The notes: generated from the letters alone by a model not told the origin. Counted from the stretch's first letter, positions 1 through 8,103 are shown. The stretch is DNA of 62,741 bases from a candidate division Zixibacteria bacterium RBG_16_53_22 (GCA_001775395.1 MEWP01000142.1:1-62741), one strand, 5' to 3'. Made by a program: numbers and translations.

Positions 1-537
1 GTCGCCCAGGCGATTAAGGGCCGTGTATCTGCATTCAAAGAACTGGTCGAGCGCTATCAACGCCGGACATACTTCTTCGCGCTGGGCATGGTGCATAATC
101 CCGATGATGCCCGTGATTTATCGCAGGAGGCATTCGTGCGGGTCCTCAAGCACCTCAAGAGGTTTGACCAGAAATACCCATTCAAAATCTGGCTTTTTCA
201 TATACTGTCTAACCTGTGCAAGAATCACCTGAGACAGCGCAACACCCATGACAATGTGGTGGTGGGCGCTGCCGATGACATGGCCTCGACAATTCCGGAC
301 CATCGCAATCCCGAGGCGGCACTCGATCAGATTGAATTGAAATCGCAAGTTTGGAAAGCGATTGGGCTATTGCCGGAGAAATTCAGGGAGATAATTATCC
401 TCAGCCATTTCCAGGAAATGACATACGATCAGATGGCACAGGTATTGGAGATCCCACGTGGCTCGGTGATGTCGCGCCTCTACTACGCCCGTCTGAAGTT
501 GCGGGAAATCCTCGAAAAGATGGGGGTGGAATTATGA
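1..537 (+). CDS. ECF RNA polymerase sigma factor (5' end cut by window)
   Basis: The frame is open from base 1, so the gene begins outside the window and about 178 residues are visible. Region 2 is seen in 'DDARDLSQEAFVRVLKHL', followed by 'FKIWLFHILSNLCKNHLR'. Region 4 is the C-terminal helix-turn-helix with 'MTYDQMAQVLEIPRGSVMSRL'. This layout is that of extracytoplasmic-function sigma factors, which direct core polymerase to a small regulon. The stop codon overlaps the ATG of the next gene (ATGA), which encodes a zinc-finger anti-sigma. The pair is therefore translationally coupled and probably forms a sigma/anti-sigma switch. The inducing signal cannot be read from the sequence. Confidence 0.93.
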   Translation, partial: VAQAIKGRVSAFKELVERYQRRTYFFALGMVHNPDDARDLSQEAFVRVLKHLKRFDQKYPFKIWLFHILSNLCKNHLRQRNTHDNVVVGAADDMASTIPDHRNPEAALDQIELKSQVWKAIGLLPEKFREIIILSHFQEMTYDQMAQVLEIPRGSVMSRLYYARLKLREILEKMGVEL

Positions 538-980
538 CACATGAAGAGATCAAGATTCTTCTTTCGGCGCTTGTCGACAGCGAATTGTCCCCCGAGGAGA
601 AATCGGCGGTCGGGATGCACCTTGAAGGTTGTGCAGACTGCCGCCAGGAATATTCAAAGCTCTTGAGGTTGAAGGAGGTAACATCGGATATGCAGTTTTT
701 CGACCTGCCCGATCGTCTGCGGGCAAGCTACTGGCGGGAGATATACAATCGCCTTGAGAGGGACGCGGGCTGGATTTTCTTCTCGATCGGCGCCATCTTG
801 CTTTTGGCATTCGGCGCCTGGGAACTTCTCAATAATTTCTTCCTGAATCCTCAACCATCGCTGATTCTCAAAGCCGGGGTCGGCGCGTTTATCCTGGGCT
901 TGATAATCCTGTTGGTCTCGGTCGGCCGGGAAAGGCTCTTTACCCGCGCCCACGATCGCTATGAGGAGGTCGAAATATGA
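534..980 (+). CDS. zf-HC2 anti-sigma factor, two-helix membrane protein
   Basis: The 148-residue product begins at the ATG overlapping the sigma stop. A longer frame opens upstream inside the sigma gene but has no support. The N-terminus carries the anti-sigma zinc finger, with His29, Cys33 and Cys36 in 'MHLEGCADC'. Two hydrophobic helices lie near residues 79-98 and 112-131, with a charged tail after them. In this family the cytoplasmic zinc-binding domain holds the sigma factor inactive and the membrane part senses the signal. Its position right after the sigma gene supports a cognate pair. Confidence 0.88.
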   Translation: MTHEEIKILLSALVDSELSPEEKSAVGMHLEGCADCRQEYSKLLRLKEVTSDMQFFDLPDRLRASYWREIYNRLERDAGWIFFSIGAILLLAFGAWELLNNFFLNPQPSLILKAGVGAFILGLIILLVSVGRERLFTRAHDRYEEVEI

Positions 981-1300
981 TAATGACATCCACCGACGAG
1001 ATAAAGGGCAAACGCATTATCGAAGTCCTGGGCCTGGTCAAAGGAAATACAGTCAGGGCCAGGCATATCGGCCAGGATATACTGGCCACGCTCAAAAATA
1101 TAATCGGCGGCGAGGTGCATAACTATACCAAGCTGATCGCGGAATCGCGCGAACAGGCGATCGATCGCATGATTGCCGAGGCCGAGGCCAGGGGCGCCAA
1201 TGCCATAGTGGGCGTTCGCCTTATCACCGCCTCCCTGATGCAGGGCGCGGCCGAAATCCTGGCATTCGGCACGGCCGTGCGCATAGAGGATGAGAAATAG
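977..1300 (+). CDS. YbjQ/UPF0145 family protein
   Basis: The 107-residue protein matches the YbjQ/UPF0145 family, with the conserved elements 'GLVKGNTVRARHIGQDI', 'ARGANAIVGVR' and a final 'FGTAVRI'. The start overlaps the anti-sigma stop by four bases, and a GAGGAGGT ribosome site lies seven bases upstream, so it is the third gene of the sigma operon. The family folds as a small oligomer and has been called heavy-metal binding, but its biochemical role is not established. No membrane segment is present. The link to the sigma factor is by position only. Confidence 0.88.
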   Translation: MIMTSTDEIKGKRIIEVLGLVKGNTVRARHIGQDILATLKNIIGGEVHNYTKLIAESREQAIDRMIAEAEARGANAIVGVRLITASLMQGAAEILAFGTAVRIEDEK

Positions 1301-1619
1301 GCGGAACTCATGATGATCGGGATTCTGACGAGCCCGGAATACTAATTCCCTTCGGCTACTCTGAAGGCTACAATAAATAACGCACAATGCACATTCCTTT
1401 TATGGGAGTCCTTTATCCTAACAATATGATTGATATTAGACTATACGAACCCGTTTAACGCTTAATTTAATAACTTGTAAGATAGGAAAAAGCCCGGCAA
1501 AGGAGCAGTAGAGTCCCAGGCAACGGAAGACCCGATCGGCGGCCAACAAATCTCTACGCTGATCGGAAAAAAAGCGGCAGGTCCCTGGACCTGCCGCTTG
1601 TAATGAGATAACGAATGAC
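1301..1619. other. intergenic region between convergent genes
   Basis: I see no gene here. The stretch holds a weak hairpin (CCTTC/GAAGG near 1348-1366), an imperfect inverted repeat at 1532-1566, and the terminator described separately at 1566-1599. Composition is more AT-rich than in the neighbouring genes. Confidence 0.6.
1566..1599 (-). terminator. Rho-independent terminator of the lipoprotein gene
   Basis: A perfect 13-bp stem (1572-1584 with 1587-1599, core GCGGCAGGTCC) with a two-base loop is followed on the minus strand by seven U. It lies just past the stop of the minus-strand lipoprotein gene at 1620. Confidence 0.85.
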
Positions 1620-2639
1620 CTAATACATACCGTAATAAACCAGCGGGCGGACCATCAAAGCGTCCCATGACGCGTCGCCGTCAGAATCGGTTTCGATGGT
1701 GATGGTCTGGAGTTTCCTATTGGAGCCGCGCGGGATAATGACCTGTTTTCTGATCAGGCCGTTCTCGGCATGGTCGACACGTTTCCAATCCATCAGGTCC
1801 GTGATATCGGATGCTGTCTCCCCCAATAAACGAAGTTGGATGCCGCCAGGCGAATATTCATCCGGGAAGCGCGGCAGGCCATATTCCAAGACTATCGAAT
1901 CGATTTCGGCATCGGCGGGTAGACCCAATGGGATTTTGATAGTGATTGATCGGCTGCCATCGACAACTGTCTCCGGCCCGTGGATGTAAATCCAAATCCT
2001 TCCGTTGTATTCCAGCTTGCGGGCGGCTGTCTCCCAATATTTGTGATATGGCCCGGCGAAATACCCCTCGAACAATCGTCCGCCCCTGAATTTCAGTTTG
2101 CTGTCCTTACTGGTTGAAAGCTCCCAGACCAGGCCATCCGATGATTCCACACGATATCTCCTGATGAAATCGGAGGTTCCCAGGTGAAGGACGTTGGCGC
2201 CCGATTTCAGCGCCGGATCGGTTATCGGCGCCGGCTCTTTCGGCTTTGGAGGCGGAGCCTCGACTTTGGGGGTAGTATCGGGCGGCGGCTCGGGAGGCGG
2301 CGGTGGCGGCGGTGGCGGTGGCGGCGGCTCCAGGAAAATCACCATGTCATAAGTGACAGTTTCGCCGGGGCGAATTGGGCCGAGCTGTTTGACTGTCGAA
2401 TCGGTGTCGTATTTGGCCAGGAGGGAATATTCTCCGGGAGGGACTTCGTCGAATATGAAGAAGCCGGCGCTATCGGTCAAGGTCGATTGCTGCTGCGGGA
2501 CTGTGTATACCGCAGCTCCAGCCAACGCCCTGCCGTCGGTATCGGTGACCCGCCCTTTAATCGTAGCCGGTTTTTTGGCGCATGCGGCTATTAGCGTCAT
2601 TAGGACCATTAGGATAGTCGCTGCTTTGATGAATCTCAT
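1620..2639 (-). CDS. lipoprotein with carboxypeptidase-regulatory-like domain and polyproline linker
   Basis: The 339-residue product opens with a lipoprotein signal whose lipobox LIAAC puts the lipidated cysteine at residue 20. Residues about 27-105 look like a CarboxypepD_reg beta-sandwich ('IKGRVTDTDGRALAGAAVYTV', 'SGFFIFDEVPPGEYSL'-like). A linker of twelve consecutive prolines and more Pro/Lys/Glu follows. The C-terminal 190 residues form an unrecognised beta-rich domain. The protein is probably anchored in the outer membrane with the linker spanning the periplasm or projecting outward. It has its own promoter and terminator and is monocistronic. Function is unknown. Confidence 0.8.
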   Translation of the reverse strand: MRFIKAATILMVLMTLIAACAKKPATIKGRVTDTDGRALAGAAVYTVPQQQSTLTDSAGFFIFDEVPPGEYSLLAKYDTDSTVKQLGPIRPGETVTYDMVIFLEPPPPPPPPPPPPEPPPDTTPKVEAPPPKPKEPAPITDPALKSGANVLHLGTSDFIRRYRVESSDGLVWELSTSKDSKLKFRGGRLFEGYFAGPYHKYWETAARKLEYNGRIWIYIHGPETVVDGSRSITIKIPLGLPADAEIDSIVLEYGLPRFPDEYSPGGIQLRLLGETASDITDLMDWKRVDHAENGLIRKQVIIPRGSNRKLQTITIETDSDGDASWDALMVRPLVYYGMY

Positions 2640-2721
2640 CTTCCTCCTCCCTGATACGGCAGCCGGATTCCGGCATTTACCTGCAATATGCCGTCAGCCA
2701 TCGTACTAATTGGACTCCGCC

Positions 2722-2750
2722 ATTATAGTATCATCGGATGATCTTCTCAA
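2722..2750 (-). promoter_or_regulatory. sigma-70-type promoter of the polyproline lipoprotein gene
   Basis: On the minus strand TTGAGA (2745-2750) is separated by 17 bases from a perfect TATAAT (2722-2727). The leader is about 75 bases and ends in a GGGAGGA ribosome site before the ATG at 2639. Confidence 0.75.
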
Positions 2751-2791
2751 GCGGTTTAATACGATCTTTTATGATAAAAATCGACCCCCAA

Positions 2792-4720
2792 CTATTGTCC
2801 GGGCGGCAATTGCCGCAGATATGAGAGCGCATTCCGAGCCTGCTGATTGGCCGGGTTTATCCTGAGACAAGCCTCGAGCGCGCTCCCGGCTTTTTCCTTT
2901 TCGTTCATTTGGAGATAGGCGATTCCAAGGTCGAAAAATATCTCCTCGTTGAACGGAAATATGATTTTGGCACGCTCAAGAATGCCAACGCCAACCGCAA
3001 CTCTTCCATTCCTGGCATGGACCATGAAATGATTGATGAACGGCTGGTATCGCGTTGAATCTGCAGCCTCGGCTCTTTGGAACAGGCCGATGGCCTCATC
3101 CCAGCGCCGGCGACGCATCGCTATCGTGCCGAGGTCGTTATAGGCCAGCCCCAGCGACGAGTCAGCCGCTATGGCCTGATTAAGATGAAGCCGGGCCTTG
3201 ACTATTTCCATCGGCAGGGGATCCAGCAAAGGGGGATCGTCCTGGCCTCTGACGCTTTCCTTGTAAAGGGTAAGATATGCCGAGCCAAGGTAATACTGCC
3301 CGTCGGCCTTTACCCGCTCCTGGGTCAGGTCTAAGATATAGTGATTGCTTTCCACCAGGAGGAGCGCGAGCGCGGCAAGGCAAACCGCCGTAATTTGATA
3401 GTTCCGGCTCTTAATCAGCCGGATGACCTGCGCGACACCGAAAACCGCAAACATGATCAGTATCGGTATCAGGGGCTGACGGAAGCGGGCGCAGACGAAA
3501 AACAGCAGGAAGGAAATCGTATAGGCAGTCAGCGAAAGATAAATTACCAGGAATGTTCGCCATTGAGAAAGCGAGAAGGCCAGCCCGATAATCGCCAGCG
3601 GAGCCAGAACTCCATAGGGAAAGAAAACCGGATAATCGAATAAAATCGGCGCCAGGATGGGGGCAAATGAGCGAATTATGTATTCGTGCTGGTTGGGGAT
3701 TTCAAAACCATTAAGAAAAAGGCGTGCTTTGAGAAATGTCATCTTAGCGAAATGGCCGGGATTCTCTATAATCTCCTTAAGCGCCTTCCCATACCAGTAA
3801 TCGGAAACCTCGGAGCGCAAAAGCTTGCGGCCGGAATCGTACTCGGCTATCGAAATCATCTCCTTGTAGCCACCCTGCCAGCTGGGATCGATTCCCGGCA
3901 CCGTCGCCGACCAACCACTGGCATGGATATTATTGCCTATATAGAAATTGAATCCCCCCTGCCAGGCGATTGGAACGAACTCGTTTGAAACCAGGTAGTT
4001 CCTGATTGTCACCGGCATTATTATTAATGCCGCCGCTGCGACGAACAGCAGATACCTGGTAATCGCATTACGGAGGCCGATTTGAGGTTTGACAATCAGC
4101 CATACCCAAACCAATAGAAAAGGAACAAGAAGCAGAAAATTGGGCCTGGCAACGGCTCCGAGCCCGAGCAACCCCCCAGTTAGGATAAAATTAAGGGCGT
4201 TGGGTTTTTCCTGGCATCGATAAAGCTGATAGACCACCAGTAGAAATGTCAAAACCTCGACAAAGGTGATCAATAGCGTATTGTCGTAGTAAATGAATGT
4301 CGGGTAGAAAACTGCAATTGCGCCGGAAATATAGGCGATCTTCCTATTGAATAACTTCAGCCCCAAATGCATCAGGAGAACCGGAACAAGCGAGGCTATC
4401 AATATTTGAATGAAGCGGCACCAGAAAAGGGATCCGCCCGTGAGCTTGTAGGTTAAAGCCAGGAAATAGGGATAGAGCGGCGCCCGGAAGAACGGCTCGC
4501 GCGGCAAACCCTCAGGGGAATCGATTTGCCTGGCCAGCTCCACATGATATTGCTCATCCATTATGGGGTAATCGAATGTCGGCATGCTCCTGATCTCGAG
4601 CAGGAAAATTAGTCGGATGGCAAGGGCAGCCGCATAAAAGATTAGAGAGGCGATAAGCAGGTCACGGCCGGCAGGGCGAATCGGAACCTTCGTGATTTTC
4701 TTGGAGCCTTTCTTGCTCAC
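2792..4720 (-). CDS. GT39/ArnT-like membrane glycosyltransferase with C-terminal TPRs
   Basis: The 642-residue protein has about ten to eleven membrane helices and then a soluble C-terminal TPR region (about residues 500-640). The first periplasmic loop carries 'IMDEQYHVELARQI' and 'REPFFRAPLYPYFLAL', the acidic and aromatic pattern of PMT/ArnT-type transferases (family GT39). These move a sugar from a lipid-phosphate carrier to a protein or lipid acceptor on the outer face of the membrane. The substrate is not evident. The start is a GTG without a Shine-Dalgarno sequence, at the predicted transcription start, so the mRNA may be leaderless. The TPRs might recruit a partner. Confidence 0.8.
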   Translation of the reverse strand: MSKKGSKKITKVPIRPAGRDLLIASLIFYAAALAIRLIFLLEIRSMPTFDYPIMDEQYHVELARQIDSPEGLPREPFFRAPLYPYFLALTYKLTGGSLFWCRFIQILIASLVPVLLMHLGLKLFNRKIAYISGAIAVFYPTFIYYDNTLLITFVEVLTFLLVVYQLYRCQEKPNALNFILTGGLLGLGAVARPNFLLLVPFLLVWVWLIVKPQIGLRNAITRYLLFVAAAALIIMPVTIRNYLVSNEFVPIAWQGGFNFYIGNNIHASGWSATVPGIDPSWQGGYKEMISIAEYDSGRKLLRSEVSDYWYGKALKEIIENPGHFAKMTFLKARLFLNGFEIPNQHEYIIRSFAPILAPILFDYPVFFPYGVLAPLAIIGLAFSLSQWRTFLVIYLSLTAYTISFLLFFVCARFRQPLIPILIMFAVFGVAQVIRLIKSRNYQITAVCLAALALLLVESNHYILDLTQERVKADGQYYLGSAYLTLYKESVRGQDDPPLLDPLPMEIVKARLHLNQAIAADSSLGLAYNDLGTIAMRRRRWDEAIGLFQRAEAADSTRYQPFINHFMVHARNGRVAVGVGILERAKIIFPFNEEIFFDLGIAYLQMNEKEKAGSALEACLRINPANQQARNALSYLRQLPPGQ

Positions 4721-4726
4721 GGCTCA

Positions 4727-4754
4727 AATATAGCCATATAAATCGGGCAGTCAA
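4727..4754 (-). promoter_or_regulatory. promoter of the GT39-like gene, possibly leaderless
   Basis: TTGACT (4749-4754), 16 bases, then TATATT (4727-4732) on the minus strand. Transcription would begin near 4720, which is the first base of the GTG start codon. Confidence 0.6.
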
Positions 4755-4789
4755 ATGACATTCGCGCATATTGGTCGGGATTCGCCTGG

Positions 4790-5275
4790 TCATTCCGGCC
4801 AACTGCCGATAACGCATTCCCTGGGAATTGCCGATTTTAGCTCATCGAGCAGGCGCCTGTAATGGGAACCTCTCCAGTAGAGCCTTCGGCATGATGGGCA
4901 TTCGCTGATCAATTCCTGGGTCTTGAGAATGAACGGAAAGGCCCTGTCGACGACCTCCTCTTTCTTGACTGGATGGCAAATATCATTGCACCGCGAACAG
5001 CGCGAAAAAAAGTCCTCCGGCCTTACCTGAATTCCGAGAGAACCAATCACCATGGCAATCTGAGCCGGGGGATCGTCCACGGTCAGATGCATCACCCCAA
5101 ATGGATGTTTTTTGTCGAGGATATGGCTATCGCGAGTAAGCAGGAAACGACCCTCTGAGGCAGCGGCCGCAAGGAGGTCGCTATCGGAAATCGGTTCCTT
5201 GAACGAGGTGTCGAAACCCATTATGCGCAGATACCTGGCAAGTTTTCCGAGGTTGTCGTCGCAAATGAATTTCAC
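4790..5275 (-). CDS. Mut7-C RNase-domain protein with zinc ribbon
   Basis: The 161-residue protein matches the Mut7-C family (PF01927), a PIN-like nuclease fold joined to a zinc ribbon. Acidic residues Asp6 and Asp7 in 'ICDDNLGKLARYLRIMGFDT' and Asp49 in 'LLTRDSHIL' are where PIN nucleases bind metal. Four cysteines (93, 96, 126, 129) in two CxxC pairs form the ribbon, and 'CRRLYWRGSHY' is the typical family ending. It is predicted to cleave RNA, but its target is unknown. It lies divergently beside two tRNA-Lys genes, which may be chance. Confidence 0.87.
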   Translation of the reverse strand: MKFICDDNLGKLARYLRIMGFDTSFKEPISDSDLLAAAASEGRFLLTRDSHILDKKHPFGVMHLTVDDPPAQIAMVIGSLGIQVRPEDFFSRCSRCNDICHPVKKEEVVDRAFPFILKTQELISECPSCRRLYWRGSHYRRLLDELKSAIPRECVIGSWPE

Positions 5276-5344
5276 GACCTTAATTTAGGTTGTCAACTGG
5301 ATGCTTTCAAGCGTATAGTGGTAAAGTCAGGGACCAATTTTTAC

Positions 5345-5372
5345 TTGACTCCCGAGCATGAGCGGATATTTT
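5345..5372 (+). promoter_or_regulatory. promoter of the tRNA-Lys pair
   Basis: TTGACT (5345-5350), 16 bases, TATTTT (5367-5372). Predicted transcription start near 5379, about 15 bases before the first tRNA. Confidence 0.6.
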
Positions 5373-5393
5373 ATGCTTTTGCCCGAAAGGACC

Positions 5394-5465
5394 GGGGGTG
5401 TAGCTCAGTGGTAGAGCATCTGCCTTTTAAGCAGGTGGTCGATGGTTCGATCCCATCCACCCTCA
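5394..5465 (+). tRNA. tRNA-Lys (anticodon TTT)
   Basis: A full cloverleaf can be drawn by eye: acceptor GGGGGTG (5394-5400) with CACCCTC (5458-5464) including one G-U pair, D arm GCTC/GAGC, anticodon loop CTTTTAA with TTT at 5426-5428, and T arm GATGG-TTCGATC-CCATC. The discriminator is A. CCA is not encoded. This tRNA is a substrate of MnmA, whose gene is also in the window. Confidence 0.96.
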
Positions 5466-5481
5466 ATAAATTGAATGCAAT

Positions 5482-5554
5482 GCGCCTTTAGCTCAGCTGG
5501 TAGAGCAACTGACTCTTAATCAGTGGGTCGCAGGTTCGATCCCTGCAAGGCGCA
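5482..5554 (+). tRNA. tRNA-Lys (anticodon CTT)
   Basis: Acceptor GCGCCTT (5482-5488) pairs with AAGGCGC (5547-5553). The D arm is GCTC/GAGC, the anticodon loop is CTCTTAA with CTT at 5515-5517, and the T arm is GCAGG-TTCGATC-CCTGC. The discriminator is A and CCA is not encoded. It lies 16 bases after the other tRNA-Lys and is probably processed from the same transcript. A run of six T follows at once. Confidence 0.96.
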
Positions 5555-5570
5555 TTTTTTAGTTTAGTGC

Positions 5571-5618
5571 CCTGCGACATCCCGATTCGCAGGCCGAGGA
5601 ATTCACTTCTATGTGAAT
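5571..5618. repeat. two short inverted repeats between tRNA-Lys and the rubrerythrin-like gene
   Basis: CCTGCGA/TCGCAGG (5571-5577 and 5587-5593), then ATTCAC/GTGAAT (5601-5606 and 5613-5618). The first may end or help process the tRNA transcript. The second has the form of an operator or mRNA hairpin before the gene at 5656. Neither function is shown by the sequence. Confidence 0.45.
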
Positions 5619-5655
5619 AGGATTCTCGTGGAATTGATTTTGAAAGGGAGGTAGC

Positions 5656-6168
5656 ATGGATAAGGAAAAGGAAATTCTGGCCGCGGCGTTAAGGCAGGCC
5701 ATGCAGGCCGAATGGGACGGCCATAATTACTACAGGATGGTCGCCGAGAAGACGTCCGACCCCGGCGGACGGGAAACGTTCAACATGCTGGCAAGCGAGG
5801 AATTGCTGCATTTTGAATTTCTGAAGGCGCAATATAAGGCTGTTATGGAATCCGGCACGCCGAACGAAGGTTTGGTCCTGGAGGAAAAGAGGTCGCCAAA
5901 TGACGCCGGGCCTATTTTTTCAGCCGATTTCAAAAAGAGGCTGGCCGGGGCTCATTTTGAAATGAGCGCCTTATCGATTGCCGCTCAGCTTGAACTGTCC
6001 GCCATACACTTTTACAAGGGCGAATCGGAGAAATCATCGATACCAGCGGTAAAGAAGTTTTTCCAGGAACTGGCCAATTGGGAGTCCATCCACTACAGGT
6101 CATTGCTCCAGCAGCAGAAGTCCCTCCAGGAGGACTACTGGAATGCAAATAGGTTTTATCCCTTTTGA
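5656..6168 (+). CDS. rubrerythrin-like ferritin-fold protein
   Basis: The 170-residue protein is a four-helix ferritin-like domain. Iron ligands of the rubrerythrin type are seen: Glu19 in 'MQAEWDGHNYYRM', Glu49 and His52 in 'EELLHFEF', Glu113 in 'QLELSAIHFY', and Glu143 and His146 in 'WESIHY'. The C-terminal rubredoxin domain of true rubrerythrins is absent, so electrons would come from another protein. Such proteins reduce peroxide or handle iron. The start is set by a GGGAGGT ribosome site. A peroxiredoxin and a ferredoxin lie nearby on the other strand, which fits oxidative-stress defence. Confidence 0.87.
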   Translation: MDKEKEILAAALRQAMQAEWDGHNYYRMVAEKTSDPGGRETFNMLASEELLHFEFLKAQYKAVMESGTPNEGLVLEEKRSPNDAGPIFSADFKKRLAGAHFEMSALSIAAQLELSAIHFYKGESEKSSIPAVKKFFQELANWESIHYRSLLQQQKSLQEDYWNANRFYPF

Positions 6169-6194
6169 CAATCGTGTCTTCCCGGCGAAATAAA

Positions 6195-6223
6195 GCGCCG
6201 ATGTCGATCTCTGACATCGGCGC
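6195..6223. terminator. hairpin between convergent genes, probable two-way terminator
   Basis: An 11-bp perfect stem GCGCCGATGTC/GACATCGGCGC (6195-6205 and 6213-6223) sits between the ends of the rubrerythrin-like gene and the DUF1761 gene. U-tracts are short on both sides. Confidence 0.55.
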
Positions 6224-6247
6224 CTTACTCAGGCTTAGAGTCAGAGC

Positions 6248-6664
6248 CTATCGCCAGGCGCCAATGATCAAGCCCGAGACGATCAGTCCCACCACATGAT
6301 ATAAGGCATTAATGACCAACAGGCTCTTGGAGCGTCTCTCGAACAGGTTATTGATAACAAATGGGGCTATCACGAAACTTATACCGGCCAGCAGGCCAAT
6401 CACGAAGCCATCGCCGATTGAATTCCCGCCGGTCCAAACCAGGAATCTGGCAATCCCATAGGCGGCTATGAAGCTCCAGATAAAAGACCAGACGAAGGCC
6501 ATATATGAAAAGCCTTCCTTAAGTTGCTCCTGAGTCTTGCCAATGCCCTTCATCCAGATTTTGCCGAAGACAGCCGGCGAAAACCAGAGCGCCCCGATTA
6601 CCCAATAAACCACGGCGCTTACAACGACTGCGAGATAATTAATACTGCCGGATTGCATAGCCAA
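6248..6664 (-). CDS. DUF1761 membrane protein
   Basis: The 138-residue protein has four hydrophobic helices and the typical DUF1761 opening 'INYLAVVVSAVVYWVIGALWFSP'-like segment followed by 'GKIWMKGIGKTQEQL'. It is an inner membrane protein of unknown function. The ATG at 6664 is preceded by an AATGGAGG ribosome site. A second in-frame ATG two codons on is also possible. It stands alone on its strand. Confidence 0.84.
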   Translation of the reverse strand: MAMQSGSINYLAVVVSAVVYWVIGALWFSPAVFGKIWMKGIGKTQEQLKEGFSYMAFVWSFIWSFIAAYGIARFLVWTGGNSIGDGFVIGLLAGISFVIAPFVINNLFERRSKSLLVINALYHVVGLIVSGLIIGAWR

Positions 6665-6725
6665 ACCTCCATTTAAAGGATTCGATCATTTTCACATAGC
6701 CACCGGATCTTATCCGGACAATAGG

Positions 6726-6746
6726 AGAAAATTCGGGCATTTGCCC
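6726..6746 (-). terminator. short terminator hairpin after the ferredoxin gene
   Basis: GGGCA/TGCCC (6735-6739 and 6742-6746) with a two-base loop is followed on the minus strand by a short U-run. The stem is only five pairs, so this is tentative. Confidence 0.35.
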
Positions 6747-6765
6747 ATCGGAACTTTGGGAATTT

Positions 6766-8022
6766 TCACCTGCTCTTCCTCATGAAATCGAGAAAGGAAG
6801 ACCTGAGAGTCTCACTCATCAGGCTTTTCTTTACGGGCGGCATTTTGAGGAAAGCCCCAATGAAGCCGCGCATGAATTTATGTCCGATTCGTTCGGGCTC
6901 GGTAAACAGCAGATTCTGAAGATTGCCCCGTTCCAGCGATTGCAGGATGACCCTCTCGAATGTATCCTCCGGATGCAACACAGCCTGCTTCCGCCTGGAC
7001 AGCTTCAAAGCTCCGGTCCGACATTTCAAAGCGCACACGCCGCATCCCAGGCATATTAATTCGTCAATTACGGGACTTCCGACTGGTACGGCTTTCATGG
7101 CGCCCACCGGGCAGGCCTCGGCGCAATCGCCGCATTCGGTGCAAAGATCTATTTCCCGCCCGACCATGAAGCTCGATGTCACCACCGAGTGGGGGTAACC
7201 GAACCGACTAATCCCCAGCAGGACATTGCAGCAGCAGCCGCAGCAATGGCAGAGGAATGAAACGTCCTTTTTCACATTATCGGCGCAGATGACGAGGCCG
7301 AGCTCTTTGGAGCGGGCGACGAGTTCGAGTATCTCGCTTCTCGAGGCGCGCCATGCGAACCCATGGGAGATCATATACTCGGCCGAGGCGTTTATGCTGG
7401 TGCAAGTTTCGAGCGGGGTCGAGCATTCCTTGTGGCCGGCATGATATTTCTCGTGTCGACATGAACACAAACCTATGGCAAATGAATTGCCCTGTTCGAT
7501 TATGCTTGAGGCTTTCTCGTAATCGAGGATTTCCACGTGGTCGCGGTCCTCGATAGCCTGCTCATAAGGCAGGGCCCTCAAAGGAGACAACTTTTTCCCG
7601 GCGCCGAAATTGGCCCGGTAGAAGACGTCATTTTCGCCCATGTAAGAATAGAAGAGCCGCGCCCACTCTTTGGTATTGAGGTTTTCCCCGACTCTCATCA
7701 TTGTGAATTCGAAAATTCCGATCACCAACGGCGAGAGCATGTATAGAAACTTATCGTTAATCCAAAAATCCATTACCAGCCCCTTGACGCAAAGACCGTC
7801 GAGGATCTTCCGCAGCCTGTCGCTTTCAACGCCGGTAACTCTCGAGACCTGTGCCAGCGAGGCCAGCCCGTATGGCATCCTAACCGCCACCTCCGCCTCC
7901 TCCGGCGTGTAGAGTTCCTTGAGGATAGCGTAAAGCGATTCATTCCAGGGGGCTTTTGCGACGAGGCCATCGATCTTGCGCCCCAACTTGCGATAAAGGT
8001 CTTTGCCGACCATATGGCCCAT
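6766..8022 (-). CDS. 4Fe-4S ferredoxin-domain protein with winged-helix-like N-terminus
   Basis: The 418-residue protein ends in two ferredoxin motifs: Cys294, 297, 300 and 304 ('CTECGDCAEACPVGAM') and Cys324, 327, 330 and 334 ('CLGCGVCALKCRTGAL'), enough for two 4Fe-4S clusters. A further cysteine-rich centre contains 'CHCCGCCC' (258-265) and 'LCSCRH' near residue 187. Residues about 30-95 resemble a winged helix ('LAQVSRVTGVESDRLRKIL'). The protein is probably a soluble electron carrier or redox sensor. The start has an AAGGA site seven bases upstream. The exact role is unknown, and the mix of HTH-like and Fe-S parts leaves a regulatory role open. Confidence 0.82.
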   Translation of the reverse strand: MGHMVGKDLYRKLGRKIDGLVAKAPWNESLYAILKELYTPEEAEVAVRMPYGLASLAQVSRVTGVESDRLRKILDGLCVKGLVMDFWINDKFLYMLSPLVIGIFEFTMMRVGENLNTKEWARLFYSYMGENDVFYRANFGAGKKLSPLRALPYEQAIEDRDHVEILDYEKASSIIEQGNSFAIGLCSCRHEKYHAGHKECSTPLETCTSINASAEYMISHGFAWRASRSEILELVARSKELGLVICADNVKKDVSFLCHCCGCCCNVLLGISRFGYPHSVVTSSFMVGREIDLCTECGDCAEACPVGAMKAVPVGSPVIDELICLGCGVCALKCRTGALKLSRRKQAVLHPEDTFERVILQSLERGNLQNLLFTEPERIGHKFMRGFIGAFLKMPPVKKSLMSETLRSSFLDFMRKSR

Positions 8023-8103
8023 AGCCGTATCCTTTGCTGATAGATGCAGATCGCTAATCTGTCTTTTGCTTTAGAAAAAACCTGAACGACTCGCGCCGTA
8101 AAG

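Noticed and set aside
351-533. Upstream extension of the anti-sigma frame
   Set aside because: It lies inside the sigma factor gene in another frame; the ATG at 534 gives the standard zinc-finger N-terminus.
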